Part shown: positions 1 through 7,159 of the stretch, one piece after another
Position numbering within the stretch: position 1 is the stretch's first letter
Layout of the letters: every line of letters begins with the position of its first letter
Assembly: GCA_031267485.1 (NCBI GenBank)
Contig: JAIRYY010000292.1
Location: 1 to 10,782, forward strand
Direction: 5' to 3'
Length of the DNA stretch: 10,782 nucleotides
Source: Tannerella sp.
GTDB taxonomy: Bacteria; Bacteroidota; Bacteroidia; Bacteroidales; Tannerellaceae
Position numbers and translations under genes: made by a program
The notes under the pieces: generated by a model
The model's database searches: none
Seen by the model: the letters and a program-made list of their open reading frames with translations, nothing else
Told to the model about the DNA's origin: nothing

Positions 1-45
1 TTTGCCCGCAGACCCGACGCGAAACAAAAAAGAATCAGCCCTATA

Positions 46-77
46 ATTGCGGATATTATATTTTTATATTACGTTTG
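46..77 (+). promoter_or_regulatory. Putative Bacteroidota-type promoter for the outer-membrane protein gene
   Basis: A perfect TAnnTTTG -7 box (TACGTTTG, 70-77) lies 20 nt after ATTG (46-49), one mismatch from the TTTG -33 box recognised by the Bacteroidota housekeeping sigma factor. Transcription would start near base 84, giving a leader of about 60 nt before the ATG at 144. The flanking DNA is strongly AT-rich. Bases 1-45 hold no gene that I can recognise. The match is by eye and no transcript data support it. Confidence 0.6.
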
Positions 78-143
78 CATGCTGTAAACAGTAATGAGAC
101 TGTAATGTTTTGAAATGAAATATGTTATTAAAGTTATTTGGTT

Positions 144-746
144 ATGAAAAAAATGAGTTTTGTTTTGATGATGGCGGCGTTGTTTGCTGTATCGACAGCC
201 GACGCTCAGCTCCGTTTTGGCGTAAAAGGCGGTGTGAATGTTGCCCGGGCGAAATTTGACAGGGAATATTTCAAGTCGGACAATATAACGGGGTTCCATA
301 TAGGCCCCATGCTGGAAGGGATGATTGGACAGGGCGGGATTGGTTTCGATGCGGCTGTGCTGTATTCGCAGAAAGGGTTCGATTCGGATGACGAAACTGT
401 CAGGAATGCGTTCCTGGAGGTGCCGGTCAATCTTAAATTCAAACTCGGATTGCCGCTCGTAAACCCGTATGTGGCGGCAGGCCCGTACATTGACATTCGC
501 GTTGCGGGAGATGAAACATGGAATGTGCTGAAAACACCCCAGGATGTGATACATCAGATAAAAACAAAAAGTTTCGGCGCCGGATTGAATTTCAGCGCGG
601 GGGCGGAGGTGTTCAGGGCGCTGCAGATTGGCGTCACCTACAGCCTTGGCCTGACGGATAACTACGAGAGTTTTGACGTGAAAGACATAGCCAGCTATAA
701 GGGAAAGGCGCACACTTGGTCTGTGAGTGCGGCTGTTTTCTTTTAA
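144..746 (+). CDS. PorT-family small outer-membrane beta-barrel protein
   Basis: This is a predicted 200-residue precursor of an outer-membrane beta-barrel. I chose the ATG at 144 because it gives a textbook signal peptide: MKK, a hydrophobic core at residues 5-16, and a signal peptidase I site after Ala-Asp-Ala21. A TTG six bases upstream would only add two residues. The mature part opens with a glycine-rich strand (FGVKGGVNVA). It continues with alternating hydrophobic and polar strands separated by acidic turns, and ends in Phe-Phe, as expected for recognition by the BAM assembly machinery. Size and pattern match the PorT / outer-membrane beta-barrel families common in Bacteroidota. Those families are structurally defined and mostly of unknown function, so a role in type IX secretion should not be assumed. 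It lies 37 nt upstream of priA on the same strand and may share its transcript. Confidence 0.85.
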   Translation: MKKMSFVLMMAALFAVSTADAQLRFGVKGGVNVARAKFDREYFKSDNITGFHIGPMLEGMIGQGGIGFDAAVLYSQKGFDSDDETVRNAFLEVPVNLKFKLGLPLVNPYVAAGPYIDIRVAGDETWNVLKTPQDVIHQIKTKSFGAGLNFSAGAEVFRALQIGVTYSLGLTDNYESFDVKDIASYKGKAHTWSVSAAVFF

Positions 747-783
747 CGGGGAGGCGTATTTACCGGATGTTGGGGAAAACGCC

Positions 784-3273
784 ATGAAATATGCCGAAGT
801 AATCGTTCCGCTGCCTCTGGCCGGCGCTTTTACATATCGCATACCGGATGCAATGGAACATGCTGTTTCCGTGTACTGCCGTGTTGTCGTACCTTTCGGC
901 AGAAAACACTGTTACACGGGCATTGTTGCGGAGATACATGACCGAAAGCCCGTAGAAGACCGGGAAATAAAGGAAATATCCGCACTGCTGGATGAACGGC
1001 CGGTCATACGCCCGTATCAGCAGCATTTATGGCAGTGGATGTCTTCCTATTATTTATGCTCGACAGGAGAAGTTTTCCGGGCGGCGTTGCCCTCCGGGTT
1101 AAAACCCGAAAGCGAAACGATTATTGCCATAAACCCCGAATATGAGGCGGATGAACAGCTTAAACCCAACGAGCGGACCGTATTGGAAGCCCTGTCTTCG
1201 TCCGTCGGCCTGCCGGTTTCGGAACTGGAACGCATTTCCGGTCTGCGGAATGTTTTTCATTCCGTCAATTCCCTGCTGGAAAAAGGCGCGGTCGCGATAA
1301 GAGAATCACTGAAACAGGGATTTAGGGATAAAACGGAAATGCATGTCCGCCTGGCCGGGAACATACGCGGGGAAGAAGAACTGAACGCCGCCCTGGCATC
1401 GCTTAAAAGGGCGAAGCAGCAGGAAAAGCTGTTGCTGGATTACCTTGTGCTGAGCGGAACTGTTCAGGTACCGGGCGAGGTAAACATCGCCGGAACCCCG
1501 GCATCCGTCGCCAGAAAGAGGCTGCTGGCGTATTCCGGCATCCATCCGTCCGTACTGAACAGTCTGATAAAGCGGGGCATTTTCGTTGCGGAAGAAAAGA
1601 CCGTAAGCCGCATTGCTTCGCCGGATGCGGATACAGGCTTGCGGGAAGCCGCCACGCTGTCCGAAGCGCAGCAAAAGGCATACGGGGAAATCGTAAAATC
1701 TTTTGAGACGAAAAACATCACGCTGCTGTACGGCGTCGCCTCAAGCGGCAAGACGGAAATCTATATCCACCTGATATGCGATATGCTGTCGAAAGGCCGG
1801 CAGGTACTTTACCTGTTGCCGGAGATGGCCGTTACCACGCAGGTCACGGAACGCCTGCGGCGGGTTTTCGGCAGTCGTCTCCTGGTGTACCATTCCGGTT
1901 TTACGGACAGCGAAAAGGTTGAAATATGGAACCGCCTGCTCCATACGGAAGAGCCGGCAGTCGTACTGGGTATCCGTTCGTCCGTATTTTTACCGTTTGC
2001 GCATCTGGGATTGGTTATTGTCGACGAGGAACACGACGCCTCGTACAAGCAGCAGGACCCGGCGCCGCGTTATCATGCCCGGAATGTGGCTATGATGCTG
2101 GCCGGCGAACAGGGCGGCAAAGTGCTGCTGGGGTCGGCAACCCCGTCCCTGGAGTCTTATCTGTGGGCGCTGAACGGGAAATACGGCATGGTGGAACTCC
2201 GCAGCCGGTATGGAGGCGGGATGCTTCCGGAGATAGACATTGTCGACGTCAGGGATTTGCGTCGCAAGAAGCGCATGAAGGACACCCTGTTCTCGCCGCT
2301 GCTCCGCGAAAAAATAGACGATGCCCTGTCAAAAGGCGAACAAATCCTGTTATTCCAGAACCGCCGCGGCTTCGCACCCCTGATTGAATGTCAGGCATGT
2401 GGCGAAATACCGCACTGCGTCAACTGCGACGTCAGCCTCACGTACCACAGGCAGTTGCACCGTCTGGTCTGTCATTATTGCGGCTATTCCACATCCCTGC
2501 CGTCCAAATGCCCGTCGTGCGGCAGTACGGAACTGAAAATGCAGGGGTTCGGCACCGAAAAGGTGGAAGAGGAGGCCGGCGCGTTATTCCCCCTGGCCAA
2601 AATCGCCCGGCTGGACACGGACACTGCACGTACACGAAATGCCTGCCGGCGTATTCTGAACGGTTTCGAGGAAGGGGAAACACAGATACTGATAGGCACA
2701 CAAATGATTTCGAAAGGGCTTGACTTCGAAAACGTCAGCGTCGTGGGAATCCTGAACGCGGACGGCCTGATGAATATTCCCGATTTCCGCGCCTACGAAA
2801 GGGCTTTCCAGATGATGCTCCAGGTGAGCGGTCGCGCCGGACGCAGAGACAGGCGGGGTTCCGTCGTCCTGCAGACATCGCAGTCCGGCAATCCGCTGCT
2901 GCAAACGGTGCGGAATTTCGATTACCCCGCAATGGCGCAGGTACAGTTAAGCGAGCGCCACACATTTCGCTATCCTCCCTATACGCGCCTCATCATGATT
3001 GTGCTGCGCAGCCGCAGCGAAAATATCCTGGAGCAAGTCGCAGACCTGTATTCCGCCGGATTGAAGAAAAGGCTCGGAGCATGTGTTTCAAATCCCGTAT
3101 GCCCTCCCGTCACCCGCGTCCAGACACTGTTTGTCCGAAAGATAATGTTGAAAATGGATATGTCCGTATCCGTGCCCGCGACCCGCAAAGCGCTGGAAGC
3201 CGCACATGCGGAAATGCGGCAGAACCCTCTCTTCCGGCAAATCATTCTGCATTATGACGTGGACCCCCAGTAG
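784..3273 (+). CDS. priA: Primosomal protein N' (replication restart helicase PriA)
   Basis: PriA is a superfamily 2 3'-to-5' DNA helicase that binds stalled forks and starts reloading of the replicative helicase. The ATG at 784 gives 829 residues; a GTG at 727 would overlap the preceding gene and add 19 unrelated residues. The N-terminal 3' DNA-binding domain is visible (LPLAGAFTYRIPD). The helicase core has Walker A G317-VASSGK-T324, Walker B DEEH at 414-417, a motif III-like GSATPS, NRRGF, a late TQMISKGLDF motif and a QVSGRAGR motif VI. Eight cysteines (536, 539, 545, 548, 563, 566, 576, 579) form the two zinc sites, with the same spacing as Escherichia coli PriA. The protein is nearly 100 residues longer than the 732-residue E. 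coli enzyme. The extra length lies ahead of Walker A and is, as I recall, usual for this phylum. All key motifs are intact. Confidence 0.98.
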   Translation: MKYAEVIVPLPLAGAFTYRIPDAMEHAVSVYCRVVVPFGRKHCYTGIVAEIHDRKPVEDREIKEISALLDERPVIRPYQQHLWQWMSSYYLCSTGEVFRAALPSGLKPESETIIAINPEYEADEQLKPNERTVLEALSSSVGLPVSELERISGLRNVFHSVNSLLEKGAVAIRESLKQGFRDKTEMHVRLAGNIRGEEELNAALASLKRAKQQEKLLLDYLVLSGTVQVPGEVNIAGTPASVARKRLLAYSGIHPSVLNSLIKRGIFVAEEKTVSRIASPDADTGLREAATLSEAQQKAYGEIVKSFETKNITLLYGVASSGKTEIYIHLICDMLSKGRQVLYLLPEMAVTTQVTERLRRVFGSRLLVYHSGFTDSEKVEIWNRLLHTEEPAVVLGIRSSVFLPFAHLGLVIVDEEHDASYKQQDPAPRYHARNVAMMLAGEQGGKVLLGSATPSLESYLWALNGKYGMVELRSRYGGGMLPEIDIVDVRDLRRKKRMKDTLFSPLLREKIDDALSKGEQILLFQNRRGFAPLIECQACGEIPHCVNCDVSLTYHRQLHRLVCHYCGYSTSLPSKCPSCGSTELKMQGFGTEKVEEEAGALFPLAKIARLDTDTARTRNACRRILNGFEEGETQILIGTQMISKGLDFENVSVVGILNADGLMNIPDFRAYERAFQMMLQVSGRAGRRDRRGSVVLQTSQSGNPLLQTVRNFDYPAMAQVQLSERHTFRYPPYTRLIMIVLRSRSENILEQVADLYSAGLKKRLGACVSNPVCPPVTRVQTLFVRKIMLKMDMSVSVPATRKALEAAHAEMRQNPLFRQIILHYDVDPQ

Positions 3274-3290
3274 CATTAAAAAAAGTTTCC

Positions 3291-3306
3291 GGAAATATCT
3301 ATATTT
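3291..3306 (+). repeat. Operator-like palindromic repeat, copy 1, upstream of hipBA
   Basis: This is the first copy of GGAAATATCTATATTT. Inside it, AAATAT and ATATTT form a perfect inverted repeat around a 2-nt centre. It begins 17 nt after the priA stop codon and ends 11 nt before the -33 box of the hipBA promoter. The second copy starts exactly 42 bp downstream. This fits a binding site for a dimeric repressor such as HipB, but binding is inferred, not shown. Confidence 0.6.
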
Positions 3307-3317
3307 TAACCGGCAAT

Positions 3318-3349
3318 TTTGGGCGTTAATATGGAAATATCTATATTTG
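3318..3349 (+). promoter_or_regulatory. hipBA promoter (Bacteroidota type)
   Basis: The -33 box TTTG (3318-3321) and the -7 box TATATTTG (3342-3349) both match the Bacteroidota consensus exactly, with a 20-nt spacer. The predicted start is near 3355, leaving a leader of only about a dozen bases before the hipB ATG at 3368. The -7 box is embedded in operator-like copy 2, so a protein bound there would block RNA polymerase. This promoter separates hipBA transcription from priA. Confidence 0.7.
3333..3348 (+). repeat. Operator-like palindromic repeat, copy 2, overlapping the hipBA -7 box
   Basis: This is the second, identical copy of the 16-bp GGAAATATCTATATTT element. Its right half supplies nearly all of the TATATTTG -7 box. 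The start-to-start distance from copy 1 is 42 bp, close to four turns of B-DNA, so proteins on the two copies would sit on the same face of the helix. This is the expected layout for cooperative autorepression of a toxin-antitoxin operon. Confidence 0.6.
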
Positions 3350-3367
3350 CAGACAAATACTGAAAAT

Positions 3368-3658
3368 ATGTACAGCGAACTATATGAAAAATCCGGAAGT
3401 GATATCATTCGGGAATTGGGGAAACGATATTGCGCCTATCGGAAACGGATGGGCCACACACAAAAAGAAGTCGCCGAAAAATCGGGCTTGAGCGTGTTTA
3501 CCATAAGCTCTTTCGAGAACGGTTCTTCCACCGGACTCACAATGGCCTCGTTCATCAAATTGCTCCGGACAATTGACGGTTTGGAGGAAATTGAAAAGAT
3601 GTTGCCGGAACTGCCTGTCAGTCCACGGGAATTATTCAGGAAACAAAGCGGGAAATAG
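3368..3658 (+). CDS. hipB: HipB-like antitoxin, XRE-family helix-turn-helix regulator
   Basis: A 96-residue DNA-binding protein and the predicted antitoxin of the HipA kinase encoded 3 nt downstream. The reading frame is open further upstream, but the ATG at 3368 is preferred: it lies just after a good promoter, while longer versions would run back through the promoter and into priA. A Cro/C1-type HTH spans about residues 18-67. Helices 2 and 3 fall around TQKEVAEKSG (31-40) and SVFTISSFENG (42-52). The C-terminal tail, after residue 78, is proline-containing and basic (PELPVSPRELFRKQSGK). In known systems HipB dimers bind palindromic operators, repress the operon and hold HipA inactive. The two identical palindromes in the promoter are the obvious candidate sites. 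The symbol rests on family and position, not on tested function. Confidence 0.88.
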   Translation: MYSELYEKSGSDIIRELGKRYCAYRKRMGHTQKEVAEKSGLSVFTISSFENGSSTGLTMASFIKLLRTIDGLEEIEKMLPELPVSPRELFRKQSGK

Positions 3659-3661
3659 GGT

Positions 3662-4915
3662 ATGGAAACAAATGCGGTAAAGGTGAAATTATGGGGTATG
3701 GACATCGGCTATCTCTCATGGGACAGGAAAGCGGGGGCGGCAATCTTTGAATATGAGCCGTCTTTTCTTGAACAGGGTTTGGATATTGCGCCATTAACCA
3801 TGTCCATCCATTCGCCACGCAGCCGGAAGCAATTGCCCTGGACAGGCGATAAGGGCAAACTATATCAGGGACTTCCGCCCATGATTGCGGATTCCTTACC
3901 CGACAAATGGGGTAATTCTCTTTTTAAGGCATGGTTGCGGGACAACAACATCCCTGCAAGGCAGATAAATCCGATAGACCATCTTTCATTTATTGGAAGC
4001 CGGTCGATGGGCGCTTTGGAATATGAACCGGCACGGGAATTGGGTGATAATTCCGCTTTTTCGGTCGATGTGCAAAAACTGTATGAATTTGCAAAGCAAG
4101 TCCTGAACGAAAGGGAGACGACTGTCCGGAATCAGGAAAACTCCATTTTGTGGCAGGATTTGATAAAGATAAGTTCATCTCCGGGAGGTAAGCGCCCTAA
4201 AGCGATTGTGGCGTTAAATGACACTGCGGGAGAAATTATTTCCGGTCAGGGGTTCATCCCGGAAGGCTTTCGGCATCATATCCTGAAATACGGTGATAAT
4301 TCGGCATATCCTTTTGCCGGACTGGAATATGTTTATTACCGGATGGGGCTGGATGCGGGTATTAAGATGATGCCGTCGGAACTGAGAACATACGAAGGTG
4401 CAACTCATTTTCTGACCGGGCGTTTCGACCGTATGGGAAACGAAAAGATACATACGCAAACATTGGCAGCCATGTCGCCGTCAAGCGATAGCTACGAGGA
4501 TATATTTGCTGTAATCCGGCGACTGAATCTGCCGTACGAAGACAGTAAACAGCAATATCTGCGAATGGTATTTAACGTTATCGCCCGGAATGTGGACGAC
4601 CATTCCAAGAACCTTTCGTTTTGCATGAATCGTGATGGCGTCTGGCGGTTATCTCCGGCATACGATTTAACGTATAGCGTGGACTTGACCGCACCGGCCT
4701 ATTCAAACAGACATTCTTTGACGGTTAATGGAAAGAACGAAGATATTGTCCGTCGGGATTTGGAAACGGTAGGGCGGAATAACGACATACAGAATTACAA
4801 AACCTTGACGGATACCGTTGCGGATGCGGTTGCCGGATTTGAGGACTATGCAGGGGAATTGAATATGGATAAAAAACTGATTGAACGTATTAAAGCTGAT
4901 TTTATAAAATTATGA
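3662..4915 (+). CDS. hipA: HipA-family serine/threonine kinase toxin
   Basis: A full-length 417-residue HipA kinase. The N-terminal HipA subdomain covers roughly residues 6-105 and includes the conserved LPPMIADSLPDKWGN stretch and FIGSRSMGALEY. The kinase core follows. The flexible ATP-loop SPGGKRPK has Ser173, which aligns with the autophosphorylated Ser150 of E. coli HipA, and Lys180, which aligns with its Lys157. The catalytic motif NVDDHSKN has Asp312, and the metal-binding SPAYD motif has Asp335. The 23-residue gap between these two Asp residues equals that between E. coli Asp309 and Asp332. Nothing essential appears missing, so the toxin is probably active. In E. coli, HipA phosphorylates glutamyl-tRNA synthetase, stalls translation and causes persistence. 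The target here is unknown. The gene is coupled to hipB by a 3-nt gap. Hand counts over five sampled rows give about 49% GC, below the 60-65% in sampled gltX rows, which hints at acquisition. Confidence 0.93.
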   Translation: METNAVKVKLWGMDIGYLSWDRKAGAAIFEYEPSFLEQGLDIAPLTMSIHSPRSRKQLPWTGDKGKLYQGLPPMIADSLPDKWGNSLFKAWLRDNNIPARQINPIDHLSFIGSRSMGALEYEPARELGDNSAFSVDVQKLYEFAKQVLNERETTVRNQENSILWQDLIKISSSPGGKRPKAIVALNDTAGEIISGQGFIPEGFRHHILKYGDNSAYPFAGLEYVYYRMGLDAGIKMMPSELRTYEGATHFLTGRFDRMGNEKIHTQTLAAMSPSSDSYEDIFAVIRRLNLPYEDSKQQYLRMVFNVIARNVDDHSKNLSFCMNRDGVWRLSPAYDLTYSVDLTAPAYSNRHSLTVNGKNEDIVRRDLETVGRNNDIQNYKTLTDTVADAVAGFEDYAGELNMDKKLIERIKADFIKL

Positions 4916-4929
4916 TATGGCCGCTGTAC

Positions 4930-4971
4930 GCGGGAAACATCGTAGAAATGAAGCTACGCCTCCTGTTTCGC
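4930..4971. terminator. Nested hairpin between convergent hipA and 7TM-HD genes (weak terminator candidate)
   Basis: Two nested inverted repeats sit across the convergent gene ends. The inner pair is CGTAG (4941-4945) with CTACG (4954-4958) around an 8-nt loop. The outer pair is GCG-gg-AAACA (4930-4939, two bulged bases) with TGTTTCGC (4964-4971). The structure overlaps the stop codon of the minus-strand gene. No T-tract follows on either strand, so intrinsic termination is doubtful. Confidence 0.3.
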
Positions 4972-7011
4972 TTCATCCTCGGGCCGTTTCAGTTCGGGAT
5001 AGCTTATGCGCGTGTGATACATGGTTTTCAGCCGTTCGATGAACACGTTTTTTATGGCATCAATATCCTTTAATGTCAGGGGAGCATCGTCCAGCAGTTT
5101 ATCATTAATCTTATCGTTAACAATTTTATTGACCAGATTTTTAATGCTTTCATCCGTGTAAGCCTTCAGGCTGCGGGATGCGGCCTCCACGGAATCGGCC
5201 ATCATCAGGATGGCCGTTTCCTTTGTGGACGGGTTAGGCCCCGGATAGGAGAACGCCTCCTTGTTGACCGGTACGCCGGGGAAGTCATTAAGAAAGGAAT
5301 TGTAAAAATATTTGGTGACCCCCCTGCCGTGGTGCGTACTTATGAAATCGATGACTTTCTTGTGCAGTCCGTGTTTTTTCGCCATTTCGATGCCGTCGGC
5401 AACGTGGGCGATAATCATCCGCGCACTCTCTTCAAAAGGCATGTTTTCGTGCGGATTGACGCCATTCTGATTCTCCGTAAAAAGACCGGGATTTCCCATC
5501 TTACCGATGTCATGATACAATGCGCCGGTGCGAATGAGCTGTGTGTCGGCGCCGACCTTTTCGCCCGCCCCGGAAGCCAGTATGGAAACCTGAAGCGTGT
5601 GCTGGAATGTGCCGGGCGCCTTTTCCGAAAGCTCTTTGAGGAGCGTGCTGTTCAGGTTCGAAAGCTCGACAAGCGTGAAAGGGGAAAGATAGCCGAAAAT
5701 TTTTTCCAGTACATAAATGAACAGGTATGAAAACGACAGCAAAACGGAATTAATGCCGAAATACAGGAACATTTCCCAGTTTATCTTGCTGAAATCGCCC
5801 TCCTGATATATGATGAGGCTTAAATAAAATACACTGTACGAAAGAAGGACATAGAATGAGCATTTAATCAGGTCCGAACGCTGCGACAGTTCTTTAAGGC
5901 TGAATATCACAACGATGCACGAGCAAATCTGCAGCAGCAGAAACTCGTACGGGAACAGCGCCGTCAGCGAACAGATCGCTACCGCTATCAGGCTGGTGAA
6001 AAGCGCCGTATGGGAATCGAAAAACGCCCGGATAATAATGGGAATGATTGCAAAAGGAATGATATAAATATTGACGAGACTGTATTTAACGCACAGTTCG
6101 GACAAAAGGCATGCCCCGAGAATACACAGTAAAATAAAAATCAAATCCCTGCGCCTGAAGAATTTTTCCGGCGCGAAAGTGAACATGTAAAACCCGAAAC
6201 AGGCCATTATTCCGAAGATGAGAATAAACTGTCCGATGAGTACGATGTTCCGGCGCTGCGCCCCACCGGACTTTGTCTCGTATACGGTTTTCAACGAACG
6301 CAGCACGCTGTACGTGTGGCTGTCAACAATTTCCCCGCTGTCGACGATGCGCTCGCCCGCCTGCACCATGCCGCTCGACAGCGGGATATTCCGAATCTGA
6401 TCTTCCAGTATCTTTTCCGACGTTTCGGAATCGTAAAAAAGATTCTCGGTCAGGTATTCATCGATATGGCATCCCCGGAGGATATCCCTGTCCACGTCTT
6501 CCGGAGCGCCGTTTATAATCTCCCCGTACGCCGACCGCACCGAATGAAAATCCGTCAGCGCCCCGGCATCCGCCAGGCTGTTGGACAGCGCCGTTATGCG
6601 CGTCCGGTTCTCCCGGTTCATCCGTTCCAGGTCGCTGTCCGAAATGATGCCCCTGCGATATATCCCGCGGAGACTTTCATCCATATACATTATTACGTGA
6701 TGAGGTATTCCCGCGTCCTGCAGGACGGGCATGCGGCTGCGCCAGTTTTCGAGTTTCGCGTTTTCCGCGTCGTGATTGAAACGGAAATAAGGCTCGGACT
6801 TCCTGCGCAGGCTGTCCTTCGCCGCTTCAATCTCGCCGGCCTCCTTATATATCGGAAAGTCGCCCGGAGCCGTCAGCAAACCGTACTTCCAGGGTTTGCC
6901 CTCGTTGAACTGATAACGGAATTTCCCCTCGCGCGGGAAGAAAAACGCGATGACGAAAGCTGCGGTAAAGATGCAGGAAGCCGACAGAAATTTCTCTTTT
7001 TTTGTACTCAT
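4954..7011 (-). CDS. PgpH-like 7TM-HD membrane protein, predicted cyclic-di-AMP phosphodiesterase
   Basis: A 685-residue inner-membrane protein of the 7TMR-HD (PgpH/YqfF) family. One anchor helix (about 9-25) is followed by a large extracytoplasmic domain (26-254) rich in charged helices. Seven membrane segments then lie near 255-279, 289-306, 311-330, 336-353, 356-372, 384-402 and 412-435. The cytoplasmic HD domain carries His471, the HDIGK signature (His500-Asp501), His536, His560-His561 and Asp606 in MADSVEAASRSL, preceded by the family hallmark YPGPNPSTKE (589-598). These are the expected metal ligands, so the enzyme looks intact. In Listeria and other Firmicutes this family hydrolyses cyclic di-AMP to pApA, and the extracytoplasmic domain probably senses a signal. 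The activity in this organism is inferred. The gene is transcribed convergently to hipA and divergently from gltX. Confidence 0.93.
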   Translation of the reverse strand: MSTKKEKFLSASCIFTAAFVIAFFFPREGKFRYQFNEGKPWKYGLLTAPGDFPIYKEAGEIEAAKDSLRRKSEPYFRFNHDAENAKLENWRSRMPVLQDAGIPHHVIMYMDESLRGIYRRGIISDSDLERMNRENRTRITALSNSLADAGALTDFHSVRSAYGEIINGAPEDVDRDILRGCHIDEYLTENLFYDSETSEKILEDQIRNIPLSSGMVQAGERIVDSGEIVDSHTYSVLRSLKTVYETKSGGAQRRNIVLIGQFILIFGIMACFGFYMFTFAPEKFFRRRDLIFILLCILGACLLSELCVKYSLVNIYIIPFAIIPIIIRAFFDSHTALFTSLIAVAICSLTALFPYEFLLLQICSCIVVIFSLKELSQRSDLIKCSFYVLLSYSVFYLSLIIYQEGDFSKINWEMFLYFGINSVLLSFSYLFIYVLEKIFGYLSPFTLVELSNLNSTLLKELSEKAPGTFQHTLQVSILASGAGEKVGADTQLIRTGALYHDIGKMGNPGLFTENQNGVNPHENMPFEESARMIIAHVADGIEMAKKHGLHKKVIDFISTHHGRGVTKYFYNSFLNDFPGVPVNKEAFSYPGPNPSTKETAILMMADSVEAASRSLKAYTDESIKNLVNKIVNDKINDKLLDDAPLTLKDIDAIKNVFIERLKTMYHTRISYPELKRPEDEAKQEA

Positions 7012-7058
7012 GATGTTTTCGCTTTAATAATTGACTGAAAATAGCTGTTTTTTCATGG

Positions 7059-7090
7059 CGAAAATACATAAAAAAATCAGTATGGGAAAA
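7059..7090 (-). promoter_or_regulatory. Weak candidate promoter for the 7TM-HD gene
   Basis: Read on the minus strand, TATTTTCG (plus 7059-7066) is one mismatch from TAnnTTTG. It lies 20 nt downstream of TTTT (plus 7087-7090), one mismatch from the -33 TTTG. Initiation would fall near base 7053, about 40 nt before the ATG at 7011. The region is so A/T-rich that a chance match is a real possibility. Confidence 0.35.
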
Positions 7091-7095
7091 AAAAC

Positions 7096-7126
7096 TTTAG
7101 TATAAAAAAAAAAAACGTTACTTTTG
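7096..7126 (+). promoter_or_regulatory. gltX promoter (Bacteroidota type) with an A12 spacer tract
   Basis: A perfect -7 box TACTTTTG (7119-7126) lies 19 nt after TTTA (7096-7099), one mismatch from TTTG. The spacer contains an uninterrupted run of 12 adenines (7104-7115). Transcription would start near 7132, leaving a leader of about 28 nt before the ATG at 7160. The -33 box lies only 5 bases from that of the proposed divergent promoter, so the two would be back to back. Confidence 0.6.
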
Positions 7127-7159
7127 CGCGATTCTTAAATACTGTAAGTTGAAAAATAT

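Noticed and set aside
727..783. A GTG start giving PriA 19 extra residues
   Set aside because: It would overlap the preceding gene, and the added residues do not resemble a PriA N-terminus, which begins properly at MKYAEVIVPLPL.
69..842. A 257-codon minus-strand frame across the outer-membrane protein gene and the start of priA
   Set aside because: It overlaps two well-supported plus-strand genes and their promoter, and its translation shows no recognisable features.
784..3273. PriA about 100 residues longer than the E. coli protein
   Set aside because: The extra length lies between the N-terminal DNA-binding region and Walker A and, as I recall, is usual for Bacteroidota PriA; all motifs are intact, so it is not a fusion or novelty.
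3206..3367. A longer hipB start giving about 150 residues
   Set aside because: The extension runs through the end of priA, both operator-like repeats and the promoter; the ATG at 3368 fits the promoter and the usual antitoxin size.
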